Below, piece by piece: positions 17,504 through 27,457 of a stretch of 62,306 nucleotides of DNA (position 1 is the first letter of the stretch; the number at the start of each line of letters is the position of its first letter). The notes under the pieces were generated by a model, which was given only the letters and a program-made list of their open reading frames with translations, was not told where the DNA came from and did not search any database. The stretch comes from Pseudoroseicyclus aestuarii (GTDB taxonomy: Bacteria > Pseudomonadota > Alphaproteobacteria > Rhodobacterales > Rhodobacteraceae), in the NCBI RefSeq assembly GCF_003217255.1, contig NZ_QJTE01000008.1, forward strand, positions 1-62,306, written 5' to 3'. A program made the position numbers and the translations under genes.

Positions 17504-18867
17504 GCGCCCTCGTCGCCGGTCTGCGCGCCGCGCAAAGCGGCAAAGCGCGAGGCCTGCTCGGCGGTCCAGCGCACCCGCAGATGGGTGCCCTTGCCGCTTT
17601 CGCGCGTCTCCTCGACCACCTTCTGCTCGAAGAGCCAGGCCCGCGCGCGCCCCTCGTCGTGCCGCAGCAGAAGCGAGGCCTCGTGCTGCGGGCCGGTCAG
17701 CCGGGCCGAGACCATGGTCATCAGGCCCTCGAGGCCCTCGCCCGTCAGGGCCGAGATCGCGGCGACATCCTCGGTGCGGGCGGCGCGCGCCTCGGCGGCG
17801 GCACGCGCGTCGCCCGTCAGCGCGTCGATCTTGTTCCAGACCTCGAGGCGCGGCGTCTCCTCGGGCAGGCCGAGACTGGCGAGGATCGTCTCGACGTCGC
17901 GCGCCTGCTCTTCGGTCTGGGGATGCGAGATGTCGCGCACATGCAGCACGATATCGGCGTCCAGCACCTCTTCGAGGGTGGCGCGGAAGGCGGCGACCAG
18001 CTCCGTCGGCAAGGACGAGATGAAGCCCACCGTGTCCGACAGGATCACCCTGTCGCCGGTCACCGGCAGATCGACGCGGCGCATGGTAGGATCGAGCGTG
18101 GCGAAGAGCATGTCCTCGGCCATGACCTCGGCCCCGGTCAGCCGGTTGAAAAGCGTGGATTTGCCAGCGTTGGTATAGCCGACCAGCGCGACGATGGGGA
18201 ACGGCACCTTGGCGCGGGCGGCACGGTGCAGCGTGCGGGTCTTAACGACCTTTTCCAGCTGCCGTCGCAGATGCGTCAGCTGCTCGTCGATGGCGCGGCG
18301 GTCCGCCTCGATCTGGGTCTCGCCGGGGCCGCCGACGAAGCCGAGGCCGCCGCGCTGCCGCTCGAGGTGGGTCCAGGCGCGCACGAGCCGGGTGCGCTGG
18401 TAGCTGAGCGCCGCCATCTCGACCTGCAGCACGCCCTCGCGGGTGCGGGCGCGGTCGCCGAAAATCTCGAGGATCAGCCCGGTCCGGTCGAGGATCTTAA
18501 CCTTCCAGGCCTTCTCGAGGTTGCGCTGCTGCTTGGCGCCGAGGGTGCCGTCGACCAGCACCAGCGCGACCTTCTCGGCCGTGAGGCGCTGCTTGATCTC
18601 CTCGATCTTGCCCGTGCCGAAAAGCAGGCCGGGATGCGGCCGCGGCAGCGGCACCACCTCCGACCCCACGACCTCGAGGCCGGGAAGAGCGGCGGCAAGG
18701 GCCACGGCCTCTTCCAGCGCGGGGCCGGGCTCGCGCCGGTCGCGGTCGCTGCGGATATCGGGATGGATCACCCAGGCGCGGGTATCGGGCGCCTCGGGTT
18801 CGAAATAGGTGTCCTTGCCGCGCGGGACGAAATCCTCGTCCCCGCCGCTCTCAGCGCCGCCGGTCAA
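17500..18867 (-). CDS. hflX: GTPase HflX, ribosome-associated
   Basis: A 455-residue GTPase of the HflX family, which binds the large ribosomal subunit and splits stalled or heat-damaged ribosomes. Visible parts are the N-terminal HflX domain ([14 protein letters not shown] near 80), the glycine-rich [15 protein letters not shown] (173-187), the P-loop GYTNAGKST (230), the Walker B / switch region [11 protein letters not shown] and the NKID base motif. I chose a TTG start at 18865-18867, which overlaps the hfq stop as TTGA. No ATG nearby gives a full N-terminus, and the frame upstream is antisense-like over hfq. Confidence 0.92.
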   Translation of the reverse strand: MTGGAESGGDEDFVPRGKDTYFEPEAPDTRAWVIHPDIRSDRDRREPGPALEEAVALAAALPGLEVVGSEVVPLPRPHPGLLFGTGKIEEIKQRLTAEKVALVLVDGTLGAKQQRNLEKAWKVKILDRTGLILEIFGDRARTREGVLQVEMAALSYQRTRLVRAWTHLERQRGGLGFVGGPGETQIEADRRAIDEQLTHLRRQLEKVVKTRTLHRAARAKVPFPIVALVGYTNAGKSTLFNRLTGAEVMAEDMLFATLDPTMRRVDLPVTGDRVILSDTVGFISSLPTELVAAFRATLEEVLDADIVLHVRDISHPQTEEQARDVETILASLGLPEETPRLEVWNKIDALTGDARAAAEARAARTEDVAAISALTGEGLEGLMTMVSARLTGPQHEASLLLRHDEGRARAWLFEQKVVEETRESGKGTHLRVRWTAEQASRFAALRGAQTGDEGA

Positions 18868-19097
18868 TCTTCGCCGTCGTAGAGGTTGACGGGCTGCGAC
18901 GGCATGATCGTCGAGATCGCGCTCTTGTAGACCAGCTGGCTCTGCCCGTCGCGGCGCAGCAGCACGCAGAAGCTGTCGAACCAGGTGATCACGCCCTGCA
19001 GCTTCACCCCGTTCACCAGAAAGATCGTGACCGGGGCCTTGATCTTGCGGACATGGTTCAGGAAGGCATCCTGAAGATTCTGCTTGTCCCCCGCCAT
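18864..19097 (-). CDS. hfq: RNA chaperone Hfq
   Basis: A 77-residue Sm-like protein that forms hexamers and pairs small RNAs with mRNAs. The Sm1 motif ([19 protein letters not shown] to VLLRRDG) and the Sm2 motif ([10 protein letters not shown]) are complete. It starts [10 protein letters not shown]; an in-frame ATG ten codons upstream (19127) is less family-like. It is translationally coupled to hflX through TTGA and follows trkH by about 140 bases, the usual alphaproteobacterial order. Confidence 0.95.
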   Translation of the reverse strand: MAGDKQNLQDAFLNHVRKIKAPVTIFLVNGVKLQGVITWFDSFCVLLRRDGQSQLVYKSAISTIMPSQPVNLYDGED

Positions 19098-19238
19098 CGG
19101 TAACCCTTGTTCTTGTAACTGCCGCATATCGGCGTTTTCTCACATCCCTGAGAGTATGTCGCGCAGCAGGGGGAGTTTCCACCCCAAAAGCCGCCGGAAC
19201 CGGGCGTCACCCTGCCCAAATAGCCCGCTTTGGGGCCC

Positions 19239-20777
19239 TCAGCGCCGCCAGGAGGCGGGGTTGAGCAGCGCGATGATCGCCAGCGTCTCGAGCCGGCCGA
19301 GCACCATGGTCCCGGCCAGCACCGCCTTCGCGGCATCCGGAATCCCGGCGTAGGAGATCGGCGCCTCGGCTGCGACCTGCGCCAGCGGCCCGGTGGTCGA
19401 CAGCGCGGCGACGGTCAGGACCATGGCCTGCTCGAACTCCACCCCCGTCAGCGACAGCGCGAGCATCACCCCGGTGACAGAAAGCGCGGTCAGCATGAAG
19501 AAGATCCAGCTGATCACCGCGCCCTGCCGCCGGATGCGCCGCGCCTCGGCGCCGTCGGTGCCGATGGAATTGGGGTGCACCAACCGCTCCAGCTCGCGCC
19601 GGCCATGCACCCAGAGCGCGTAGACCCGCAGCAGCTTGACCCCGCCCGCCGTCGTCGCGGTGCCGCCGCCGATCAGCGCGAGGCCGACCAGCACCAGCCC
19701 CGGCGTGTCGAGGCCTGACCAGCTGGTCGATCCCTGCCACCACGCGCTTTCGAAGCCGGTGGTGGTCAGGAAGGACAGGACGGTGAAGAGCGCGCCCCAG
19801 AGCGCGGCGAAGGCCCCGGGCAGATCGCCCTCGGTCCTGTCCTCGACCGCGCCGACGAAATGGCGCAGGAACAGCAGCCCCGGCACGATCAGCACCAGCG
19901 CAAGGCCCATCCGCATCTCGGGATCGCGCAGCAGGCTGCGGCCGTCGTCGCCGAAAAGGCTGCGCGCGAAAGTCAGCCGCGAAAGGGCGAAGATCATCAG
20001 GCAGAACATCGCGAGCTCGCCCAGAAAGCCGCTGCCGGCATGGGGCACGCCCTGCAGCGGGCTGATGCCGCTGGTCGCCAGCACCGACATCGCGTGGCAG
20101 ATCGCGACGAAGGGCCGCTCGCCCGAGGCGACGAGCGCCAGCCAGAGCACGCCGGTCAGCCCGACGTAGATCGGCACAAGCCGGGCCGAATAGCGGGCCA
20201 GCCGCTCCGTCGTGCGGGCGGTGCGCCCGATCTGCGAGAAGCGCTGCCCCCCCTCGCCCGCCTGCGCCGGGCTGCGCACCTCGAAGCCGCCGAGGTTCAT
20301 CGGCGCCAGGATCGAGATGGCCGCCAGCCAGATCAGCAGCCCGCCCAGCCAGCCGACCAGCGCCCGCCAGAGGTGCAGCGTCTCGTTCAGCCGCGAGACG
20401 GCGTCGTAGATCGTGGCGCCGGTTGTGGTGAAGCAGCTCACCATCTCGAACCAGGCATTGAAGAAACTGGTGGTGCCGAGCGCGATCCAGAAGGGCAGCG
20501 CGAACATCACCGGCAGCAGCCCGAAGGCGGCGACCAGCGCCAGAAGCTGACTGCGCGGGATCGACTCGGGCTCGTGGTTGGCGGTGGCGAGGCCGGTCAC
20601 CAGCGCGAGCATCAGGCCCAGCCCCGCGCAATAAAGGAACACGCGCGCCGTCGCGCCGTCGCCGGTCACCGTGGCATGCAGCGCCGGCAGAAGCATGGCA
20701 GCCGCGCCGACCGCCATGATCAGCACGAAGAAGGGCAGCCGCTCCAGCCGTCGATGCACGCGTGTGACCGTCTGCAC
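19239..20777 (-). CDS. trkH: Trk potassium uptake protein, TrkH family
   Basis: A 512-residue membrane protein of the TrkH/KtrB family, forming the K+ pore. The four pore loops are recognisable by TTTGATIYD, VLATSGISPL, LTTTGFESAWW and ALSTTGPLA. It starts with GTG at 20775-20777. It follows trkA by 10 bases in the same operon, so gating by the TrkA ring is expected. Confidence 0.93.
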   Translation of the reverse strand: MQTVTRVHRRLERLPFFVLIMAVGAAAMLLPALHATVTGDGATARVFLYCAGLGLMLALVTGLATANHEPESIPRSQLLALVAAFGLLPVMFALPFWIALGTTSFFNAWFEMVSCFTTTGATIYDAVSRLNETLHLWRALVGWLGGLLIWLAAISILAPMNLGGFEVRSPAQAGEGGQRFSQIGRTARTTERLARYSARLVPIYVGLTGVLWLALVASGERPFVAICHAMSVLATSGISPLQGVPHAGSGFLGELAMFCLMIFALSRLTFARSLFGDDGRSLLRDPEMRMGLALVLIVPGLLFLRHFVGAVEDRTEGDLPGAFAALWGALFTVLSFLTTTGFESAWWQGSTSWSGLDTPGLVLVGLALIGGGTATTAGGVKLLRVYALWVHGRRELERLVHPNSIGTDGAEARRIRRQGAVISWIFFMLTALSVTGVMLALSLTGVEFEQAMVLTVAALSTTGPLAQVAAEAPISYAGIPDAAKAVLAGTMVLGRLETLAIIALLNPASWRR

Positions 20778-20787
20778 CGCCCCGCCC

Positions 20788-22164
20788 CTAGAAGAAGTCG
20801 ATCGAGACCTGGAGCATGCGCTCCACCTCGGGGACCTGCGGCGCCATGGCGAAGATCGCGACCATATCGCCCTCCTCGATCCGCAGATCGCCCGAGAGGC
20901 GCACCATCTTGCCGTTCTTCAGCACGCCGCCCACCAGCACGCCGCGCGGCAGGCCGAGGTCGCGCAGCCGCTGGCCCGCGATGGGCGAGGTCGACAGGAC
21001 CTGCGCCTCGATCATCTCGGCCTCGGCATCGCCGACGGAATAGACCCCGCGCACGCGCCCGTGACGGATGTGCCGCAGGATCGAGCTGACGGTGGTGGCG
21101 CGCGGGTTGATGTAGGCATCGACGTCCAGCGCGCCCATCAGCGGGATCAGCGTCGGATCGTTCACGAGGCAGATCGCCAGCGGGCAGCCCATGGCCTTGG
21201 CCCGGACCGCCGCCAGAAGGTTCGTCTTGTCGTCGTCGGTCACGACCAGCACGGCATCGGCGCCGCCGATCTGCGCCTCTTCCAGAAGCGCGGCATCGAG
21301 GCCGTCGCCGTTCAGCACGATGGTCCGGTCCAACTGGTCCGCGGCCCGCTCGGCCTGGGCGCGGTTGCGCTCGATCATCTTGACGCGCACCCGCTCGGGC
21401 CGCGACTCCAGCGCGCGGGCCACGGCCAGGCCGACATTGCCGCCGCCGATGACCACGACACGCTCCTGACTGCCCTGCCGCTTGCCGAAGATCTCCATCG
21501 TGCGGTCGACATCGGCAGTGTCGGTGAAGACATAGGCCTCGTCGCCGGGGAACAGCTGATCCTCGGCCGAGGGCGCGAAGAGACGCCCCTTGCGGCGCAC
21601 CGCCACGACGATGGCCCGCAGGGTCGAGAACAGGTCGGTCAACTGCCGCAGCGGCGTGTTCACCACCGGGCAATCCTCGTCAATCTGGATGCCCAGCAGA
21701 TGCGCCTGCCCGTCAAGGAAGACCTCGGCATCGAAGGCCGAGGGCGCGGCAAGCCGCTGCAGCGCCGCCTCGGCGACCTCGCGCTCGGGCGAGATCAGCA
21801 CGTCGATGGGCATGTGCTCGCGCCGGTAGAGGTCGGAATAGATCGCGTCGAGGTAGCTCTGCGCGCGAAGCCGCGCGATCTTGCGCCGGATGCCGAAGAT
21901 CGAATGGGCCACCTGGCAGGTGACCATGTTGACCTCGTCCGAATGGGTCGCGGCGACGATCATGTCGGCATCGCGCGCCCCGGCCCGCTCCAGCACGTCG
22001 GGATAGGAGGCGAAGCCGCTGATCCCCTGCACGTCGAGCGAGTCGGTCACCCGGCGCACCAGATCGGCATTGCTGTCGACGACCGTCACATCGTTTCGTT
22101 CGCGCGACAGGTGGCGGGCGATCTGCCAGCCGACCTGCCCCGCACCGCAGATGATGACCTTCAT
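20788..22164 (-). CDS. trkA: Trk potassium uptake regulator TrkA
   Basis: A 458-residue cytosolic regulator with two RCK (Rossmann NAD-binding plus TrkA-C) modules. The first begins MKVIICGAGQVGWQIARHLS and the second has VVVIGGGNVGLAVARALES near residue 235. It assembles as a ring on TrkH and gates K+ uptake according to NAD(H)/ATP state. It lies between ntrX and trkH, the classic alphaproteobacterial order. Confidence 0.95.
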   Translation of the reverse strand: MKVIICGAGQVGWQIARHLSRERNDVTVVDSNADLVRRVTDSLDVQGISGFASYPDVLERAGARDADMIVAATHSDEVNMVTCQVAHSIFGIRRKIARLRAQSYLDAIYSDLYRREHMPIDVLISPEREVAEAALQRLAAPSAFDAEVFLDGQAHLLGIQIDEDCPVVNTPLRQLTDLFSTLRAIVVAVRRKGRLFAPSAEDQLFPGDEAYVFTDTADVDRTMEIFGKRQGSQERVVVIGGGNVGLAVARALESRPERVRVKMIERNRAQAERAADQLDRTIVLNGDGLDAALLEEAQIGGADAVLVVTDDDKTNLLAAVRAKAMGCPLAICLVNDPTLIPLMGALDVDAYINPRATTVSSILRHIRHGRVRGVYSVGDAEAEMIEAQVLSTSPIAGQRLRDLGLPRGVLVGGVLKNGKMVRLSGDLRIEEGDMVAIFAMAPQVPEVERMLQVSIDFF

Positions 22165-22260
22165 CGAGGCTCCCCAAGGCGGCGCCGCATCCCGCGGCCC
22201 TTGACCGGCGCAGAGGTGACAGAGCGCGCCCGCGCGGTCAATGGCGCGCCCTGCGTGGCC

Positions 22261-23655
22261 TCAATCCTCGAGATGCGCGACGCGGGCCCCGGCCTTGGTG
22301 CTGGTGACCACGCCGAGGCTCTTGAGCTTGCGGTGCAGCGCGCTGCGCTCCATCCCGACGAAGGCCGCGGTGCGAGAGATATTGCCGCCGAAACGGTTGA
22401 TCTGGGTCAGCAGGTATTCCCGTTCGAAGAGTTCGCGCGCCTCGCGCAGGGGCAGCGTGGCAAGGCCGCCGGAGAGGACGACGCGGCCCTCCTCCTCGCT
22501 CGGCTCCTCGAGGCCGGGAAGCTCGCGCGCCGTGATATCGCCGGCGGATTCCCCAAGGATCAGAACGCGTTCCATCACGTTCTTCAGCTGCCGCACGTTG
22601 CCGGGCCAGAGCATGGTCTGAAGCAGCGCGCGGGCATCCTCGCCCAGCTTGCGCAGCGGCAGGCCCTGGCTGCGGTTCAGCTCCTCGACGAAATGCTCGG
22701 CCAGCAACGGGATATCCTCGCGCCGCTCCTCGAGGCCCGGCACGGCGATCGGCACGACGTTCAGCCGGTGATACAGCTCCTGGCGAAAGGTGCCGGCGGC
22801 GATGGCGGCCGGAAGATCGCGGTTGGTCGAGGAGATGACCCGCAGGTCGACCTTCACCTTCTCGGTGCCGCCGACCCGCTGAAAGCTCTGGTCGACCAGC
22901 ACGCGCAGGATCTTGGCCTGCGTGCCGGGCGGCATGTCGGCCACCTCGTCGAAATAGATGACACCTGTATGGGCCTGTTCCAGCAGCCCTTTCTCGATGC
23001 CCTTCTCGGGGCTCTCGCGGCCGAAGAGGACCTCTTCCATGCGCTCGGGCTCGATGCTGATCGAGTTCACGGTGACGAAGGGCCCCTTCGCGCGGGTCGA
23101 GTTCTGGTGGATGTAGCGGGCCGCCATCTCCTTGCCGGAGCCGGGCGCCCCGCTCAGCATCACCCGACCGTTGGACTTGGTCACCTTGTCGAGCGCGGCG
23201 CGCAGCGAACGGAAGGTGGCACTGTCGCCCAGCATCTCGGCCGGCGCCTGCTCCCCGCGCTTGAGCTCGACATTCTCGCGCCGCAGCCGCGAGGCTTCCA
23301 TCGCGCGGCGGATGACGACCAGAAGCTGGTCGATGTTGAACGGTTTCTCGATGAAGTCGTAGGCGCCCTGCTTGATCGCCGCGACCGCGATCTCGATGTT
23401 GCCGTGCCCCGAGATGATGATGATCGGCACGTCGGGATGGTCGCGCTTCACCGCCTTCAGGATGTCGATGCCATCCATACGGCTGTCCTTGAGCCAGATG
23501 TCCAGGATCAGGAGGGCCGGCGGCTCGTTCGCGATCTCGTCCATGCACTGGTCCGAGGTGCCGGCCAGCCGGGTGGCATAGCCCTCGTCCTGCAGGATGT
23601 CCGAGATCAGCTCCCGGATGTCGCGCTCGTCGTCGGTGATCAGGATATCGCCCAT
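22261..23655 (-). CDS. ntrX: Response regulator NtrX
   Basis: A 464-residue response regulator. The receiver domain spans about 1-120, with phosphoacceptor Asp in LLILDIWLKDS. The AAA+ domain spans about 140-370, with Walker A GAPGSGKEMAARY, Walker B VIYFDEVADMP and [10 protein letters not shown]. The Fis-type HTH is at the end (NISRTAAFVGMERSALHRKL). The GAFTGA sigma-54 contact loop is absent; its place reads LFGRESPEKGIEKGLLE. NtrY, encoded 16 bases upstream, is its sensor kinase. The pair governs nitrogen and redox responses in related bacteria. Confidence 0.93.
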   Translation of the reverse strand: MGDILITDDERDIRELISDILQDEGYATRLAGTSDQCMDEIANEPPALLILDIWLKDSRMDGIDILKAVKRDHPDVPIIIISGHGNIEIAVAAIKQGAYDFIEKPFNIDQLLVVIRRAMEASRLRRENVELKRGEQAPAEMLGDSATFRSLRAALDKVTKSNGRVMLSGAPGSGKEMAARYIHQNSTRAKGPFVTVNSISIEPERMEEVLFGRESPEKGIEKGLLEQAHTGVIYFDEVADMPPGTQAKILRVLVDQSFQRVGGTEKVKVDLRVISSTNRDLPAAIAAGTFRQELYHRLNVVPIAVPGLEERREDIPLLAEHFVEELNRSQGLPLRKLGEDARALLQTMLWPGNVRQLKNVMERVLILGESAGDITARELPGLEEPSEEEGRVVLSGGLATLPLREARELFEREYLLTQINRFGGNISRTAAFVGMERSALHRKLKSLGVVTSTKAGARVAHLED

Positions 23656-23671
23656 GCTGCTCGCCTCTTGC

Positions 23672-26014
23672 CTATGCCGTTGCCTTGAGCGCGGCTCTTC
23701 CGGCCTGCGCTTCGCTCGTTTCTGCCTCTGCCGCCCGCAGCACGGGCAGCGTCACCACGGCCATCGCCCCGAACCGCCCGTCCGGCCCGAAGGGCTCGGC
23801 ATCGGCGAGGGAGAGCGTGCCGCCATGTTCCTCGATGATCTTCTTGACGATGGGCAGGCCGAGGCCGGTGCCCTTGTCGCGGGTCGTCACGTAGGGCTCG
23901 AACAGCCGGCTGCGATCCTCCGGCAGGCCGATCCCGTTGTCTGAGACGGTGATCCGCGCCTGCGGCCCGTCCTTGACCATCCGCACGCGGATTTCCGGCT
24001 TGAATCCCTCTGGTGCGCCGTTTTCGCGCAGCGTCTCAATCGCTTCGCCGGCGTTCTTCATCAGGTTTGTCAGCGCCTGATGGATCATCGTGGCGTCCAG
24101 CTCGGCCTGCACCGCCTCCTGCAGCAGGTCGAAATGGAACTGCACTTCGGGCTGCCCGGCCTCCTGCAGAGTGCCGGCGCTGCGCACGAGGGCCGTGAGG
24201 TCGTTGGTGATGCGATCCGGCTCGGGCATCCGCGCGAACTTGCTGAACTCGTCCACGATGCGGCGCAGGTCGCCGGTCTGGCGCACGATGACCTCGGTCA
24301 TCTGGTCCAGCGTCGCGGCGTCCTCCTCGCTCAGCACGCGGCGGAACTTGCGGCTGATCCGCTCCGCCGAGAGGCGGATCGGGGTCAGCGGGTTCTTGAT
24401 CTCATGCGCGATGCGCCGGGCCACGTCGCCCCAGGCCGCCATCCGCTGCGCACCCACCAGATCCGTGATGTCGTCGAAGGCCACGACATACCCCTCGAGC
24501 GCCCCGTCCTCGGTGCGGCGGGTCGACATGCGGACCAGCAGGCTTTCCTGACTGCCGCCGCGGATCAGCGCGACCTGGTCCTGCACCGTCTCGCGCCCGT
24601 CCGCGCGAAGGTCGCTGCAGAGCACCTCGAACAGAGGCGAGAATTCCGGAACGGCATGGACCAGCGCCATCTCCTCCTGCGCCTCGCCCACGGCCAGCAG
24701 CCGCCGGGCGGAGCGGTTGGCGAAGGTGATGCGCCCCTCGGGATCGAGGCCGATGACGCCCGAGGTGATCGAATGGAGCACGGAATCGAACAGCCGCCGC
24801 CGCTCCTCGATCTGCCGGGTATTGGCCAGCAGGGCTTCGCGTTGCGCCTTAAGCTCGCTCGTCATGTGATTGAAGTTGCGGCCCAAAAGCGCGATCTCGT
24901 CCTCGCCCTCGTCCTCGATCACATGCACGTCGAGGTTGCCCGCTCCGACACGCTGGCTAGCGGCGACGAGCCGCCCGATCGGGCGCGAGAGGCGTTCGGC
25001 GAACCAGAGGCCCAGCCAGATCGCCGCAAGGATAAGAACAACGGCGAAGCCTAGGTAAAGCAAGCCGAATTCGAACAGGAGCCGCCCCCGCTCGGCCTCG
25101 AGCTGCTGGTAGAGGGCCACCGTCTCCTGCGTGTCGTCCAGCAGCGACAGGATGCCGCCGTCCACCGCACGCGTCACGTAGAGGTAGCGGTCGACGAAGG
25201 CCGGCAGCTGGACGAGGGCGCGGAACTCGTTGTTCTCGTAATCCTCGATGATCGCCATCTCGCCGCCCCGCGCCTGCTCGAAGGCCTCGGCGGGGGGCTG
25301 CTCGTAATCGAACTCGTAGGACAGGGCGCCACGGGCGCGGATCGTGCCGGCACTATCGAGAACGAAGGCCTCGGTCAGGTTGGCCTCGCTCTGCTCCTGC
25401 AACTGGCCAAGCGCCTGCCGGACGTCGCCGTCGTCCATGAAGAAATCGTTCTGCCGCTCCTCGTCCAGCGAGGAGGCGAGGTTGGCGGCATCGCGCGTCA
25501 GGTCTTGGCGATGCTCCTCGCCATAGGCCTGCGCGGCGGCGAGAGAGGTGCCAAGGACCGTGCGCACCCGCTCCGAGAACCAGCCTTCGAGGCCGACATT
25601 GATGATAAGGACCGAGAAGATCGCGACCAGCACCGTCGGGATCAGCGCCAGCAGCGCGAAGGCGCCCGTCAGCCGCAGGTGCAGGAGCGAGCCGGCGGAG
25701 CGGGCGCGCCGCGCGGCGACCATGCTGACCACCCGGCCCAGCACCAGCGCGGCGATCAGCAGCGCATAGACGAGGTCCGCGAGCAGCACGAGGCGCAGGC
25801 TGAGGGAATTGGCGCCCTGATCCAGCGGGCCGAGCACCCAGTAGGTGCAGAAGGCCAGCGCCGGCCCGAGGACGACCAGCGACAGGGCAGCAACGGTCTG
25901 GAACCGCCGCTGCCGCCGCAGCCGGTTGATCCTTGCAAAACTGCTCACGCCCAGGGGCCGTCGCACGCTGCCTGCCTCCGCCGCAGAGGCGCGGCGCGGA
26001 CTTGCCCGCACCAC
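23672..26014 (-). CDS. ntrY: Sensor histidine kinase NtrY
   Basis: A 780-residue membrane kinase. Hydrophobic segments lie at about 40-135, followed by a long periplasmic sensor region and another membrane helix near 320-340. A HAMP linker and a PAS domain (SGVIGLDPEGRITFANRSAR) come next. The HisKA box is [17 protein letters not shown] and the ATPase boxes are LMKNAGEAI, DNGIGLP and GTGLGLPIVKKI. It phosphorylates NtrX. The start is uncertain: tandem GTG codons at 26009-26014 give the longest version, and a GTG about 22 codons later (VSSFARINRLRRQ) is a credible alternative. Confidence 0.92.
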   Translation of the reverse strand: MVRASPRRASAAEAGSVRRPLGVSSFARINRLRRQRRFQTVAALSLVVLGPALAFCTYWVLGPLDQGANSLSLRLVLLADLVYALLIAALVLGRVVSMVAARRARSAGSLLHLRLTGAFALLALIPTVLVAIFSVLIINVGLEGWFSERVRTVLGTSLAAAQAYGEEHRQDLTRDAANLASSLDEERQNDFFMDDGDVRQALGQLQEQSEANLTEAFVLDSAGTIRARGALSYEFDYEQPPAEAFEQARGGEMAIIEDYENNEFRALVQLPAFVDRYLYVTRAVDGGILSLLDDTQETVALYQQLEAERGRLLFEFGLLYLGFAVVLILAAIWLGLWFAERLSRPIGRLVAASQRVGAGNLDVHVIEDEGEDEIALLGRNFNHMTSELKAQREALLANTRQIEERRRLFDSVLHSITSGVIGLDPEGRITFANRSARRLLAVGEAQEEMALVHAVPEFSPLFEVLCSDLRADGRETVQDQVALIRGGSQESLLVRMSTRRTEDGALEGYVVAFDDITDLVGAQRMAAWGDVARRIAHEIKNPLTPIRLSAERISRKFRRVLSEEDAATLDQMTEVIVRQTGDLRRIVDEFSKFARMPEPDRITNDLTALVRSAGTLQEAGQPEVQFHFDLLQEAVQAELDATMIHQALTNLMKNAGEAIETLRENGAPEGFKPEIRVRMVKDGPQARITVSDNGIGLPEDRSRLFEPYVTTRDKGTGLGLPIVKKIIEEHGGTLSLADAEPFGPDGRFGAMAVVTLPVLRAAEAETSEAQAGRAALKATA

Positions 26015-26074
26015 TCACCGCTCGCCGTGGCTTCACCGTCACTGCGTCCGGTGCGCCACGTTTCTGTTGCGGTT

Positions 26075-27457
26075 TTACATCAACTTCCGGCGCCTTGTCA
26101 CGCGAATATCCAGATCGGTGATCTTCTTGCGCAAGGTATTGCGGTTGATGCCGAGCAGATCGGCACATTTCGCCTGGTTGCCCCCGGTGGCGTCCAGCGC
26201 GATCTCGATCAGCGGTGTCTCTACCTCGCGCAGGATGCGCTGGTACAGGCCCGGCGGCGGCAGCACGCCGCCATGCAAGTCGAAATAGCGCCGCAGGTGC
26301 CGCTCGACGCTAGCGGCCAGCTTATCGCCGTCGCCGCCGCGCATCGGCTCCATCGCCGGCTGGCTGCCGAGGACGGCCTCGACCTCGGCGCGGCCGATCT
26401 CTTCTTCCGAGGTGGTGGCGACGAGGCGGCGGATCGCGTTTTCCAGCTGCCGCACGTTACCGGGCCAGGAATAGGCGCGCACCAGCTCCATCGCCGGGCC
26501 CGAGAGGCGGCGCAGCCCCAGCCCGTCGCGCTCTGCCCGGGCGAGGAAATGGTCCGCCAGCAGCGGGATGTCGTCGACCCGCTCGCGCAGGGCCGGAACG
26601 GCCACCGTCACGCCGGCGAGGCGGTAGTACAGATCCTCGCGAAAGCCGCCCTCCCCGATCCGCGCCTGCAGATCGACCTGGCTGGTCGCCATGACCCGCG
26701 GCGCGCTGTCGCCGAAGCTGTCGAGCATGCGCACGATCCGGGCCTGCGCCTCGGGCGCGAAATCCCCGGCCTCGTCGAACAGGATCGAGCCGCCCCTGGC
26801 GCGGGTCAGAACCTGAGCCGGCCCGTCCGCCCCCTGCAGGTCAGAGGCCGAGACCACGACGAAGGGCGTGCCGCGCCGGTCCGAGAAATCGTGGATGGCG
26901 CGGGCGATCAGCGATTTGCCGGTGCCGCTTTCCCCGGTGACGAGGACGGGCAGCGGCGTGTTCATCACCCGCGCCACGAGGCGGTAGAGGTCCTGCATCG
27001 CAGCAGTCCGGCCCACCAGCGGCAGATCAAGGCCCGCACCCGGCGCCTCGGGGCGCGGCTCGGTGGGCTCGGGGCGCGGCGCCGGGGCGCGGCGCTTGAC
27101 CTCCAGCGCGCGAGAGGCGCGTTTCATCAGGTCCGGCAGGTCGAAGGGCTTTGGCAGGTAGTCGTAGGCCTCCTTCTCGGCGGCCTGAATAGCGGTCATG
27201 ATGGTGTTCTGGGCGCTGATCACGATGACCGGCAGGCCGGGCCGCGCCTCGGCGATGCGGGGCAGCTGCTCCAGCCCGTTGCCGTCGGGCATGACGACAT
27301 CCGAGATCACCAAATCGCCCTTCCCCTCGTCGACCCAGCGCATCAGCGTCACCAGAGACGAGGTCGCATGCACCTTGCAGCCGGCGCGGGTCAGCGCCTG
27401 CGTCAGCACCGTGCGGATGGTGCGGTCGTCGTCGGCAACCAGGATCGTTCCGTCCAT
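26075..27457 (-). CDS. ntrC: Nitrogen regulator NtrC lacking GAFTGA
   Basis: A 460-residue response regulator with receiver Asp in [16 protein letters not shown]+ Walker [15 protein letters not shown], Walker [11 protein letters not shown] and a Fis-type HTH ([19 protein letters not shown]). The segment between Walker A and B is short and has no GAFTGA motif. Rhodobacter capsulatus NtrC is known to lack it and to activate sigma-70 promoters, so the same is expected here. The ATG overlaps the ntrB stop by ATGA. NtrB phosphorylates it under nitrogen limitation. Confidence 0.94.
   Translation of the reverse strand: MDGTILVADDDRTIRTVLTQALTRAGCKVHATSSLVTLMRWVDEGKGDLVISDVVMPDGNGLEQLPRIAEARPGLPVIVISAQNTIMTAIQAAEKEAYDYLPKPFDLPDLMKRASRALEVKRRAPAPRPEPTEPRPEAPGAGLDLPLVGRTAAMQDLYRLVARVMNTPLPVLVTGESGTGKSLIARAIHDFSDRRGTPFVVVSASDLQGADGPAQVLTRARGGSILFDEAGDFAPEAQARIVRMLDSFGDSAPRVMATSQVDLQARIGEGGFREDLYYRLAGVTVAVPALRERVDDIPLLADHFLARAERDGLGLRRLSGPAMELVRAYSWPGNVRQLENAIRRLVATTSEEEIGRAEVEAVLGSQPAMEPMRGGDGDKLAASVERHLRRYFDLHGGVLPPPGLYQRILREVETPLIEIALDATGGNQAKCADLLGINRNTLRKKITDLDIRVTRRRKLM

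Noticed and set aside
20671-23688. A 1005-codon plus-strand frame across trkA and ntrX
   Set aside because: Antisense shadow of two well-identified genes.
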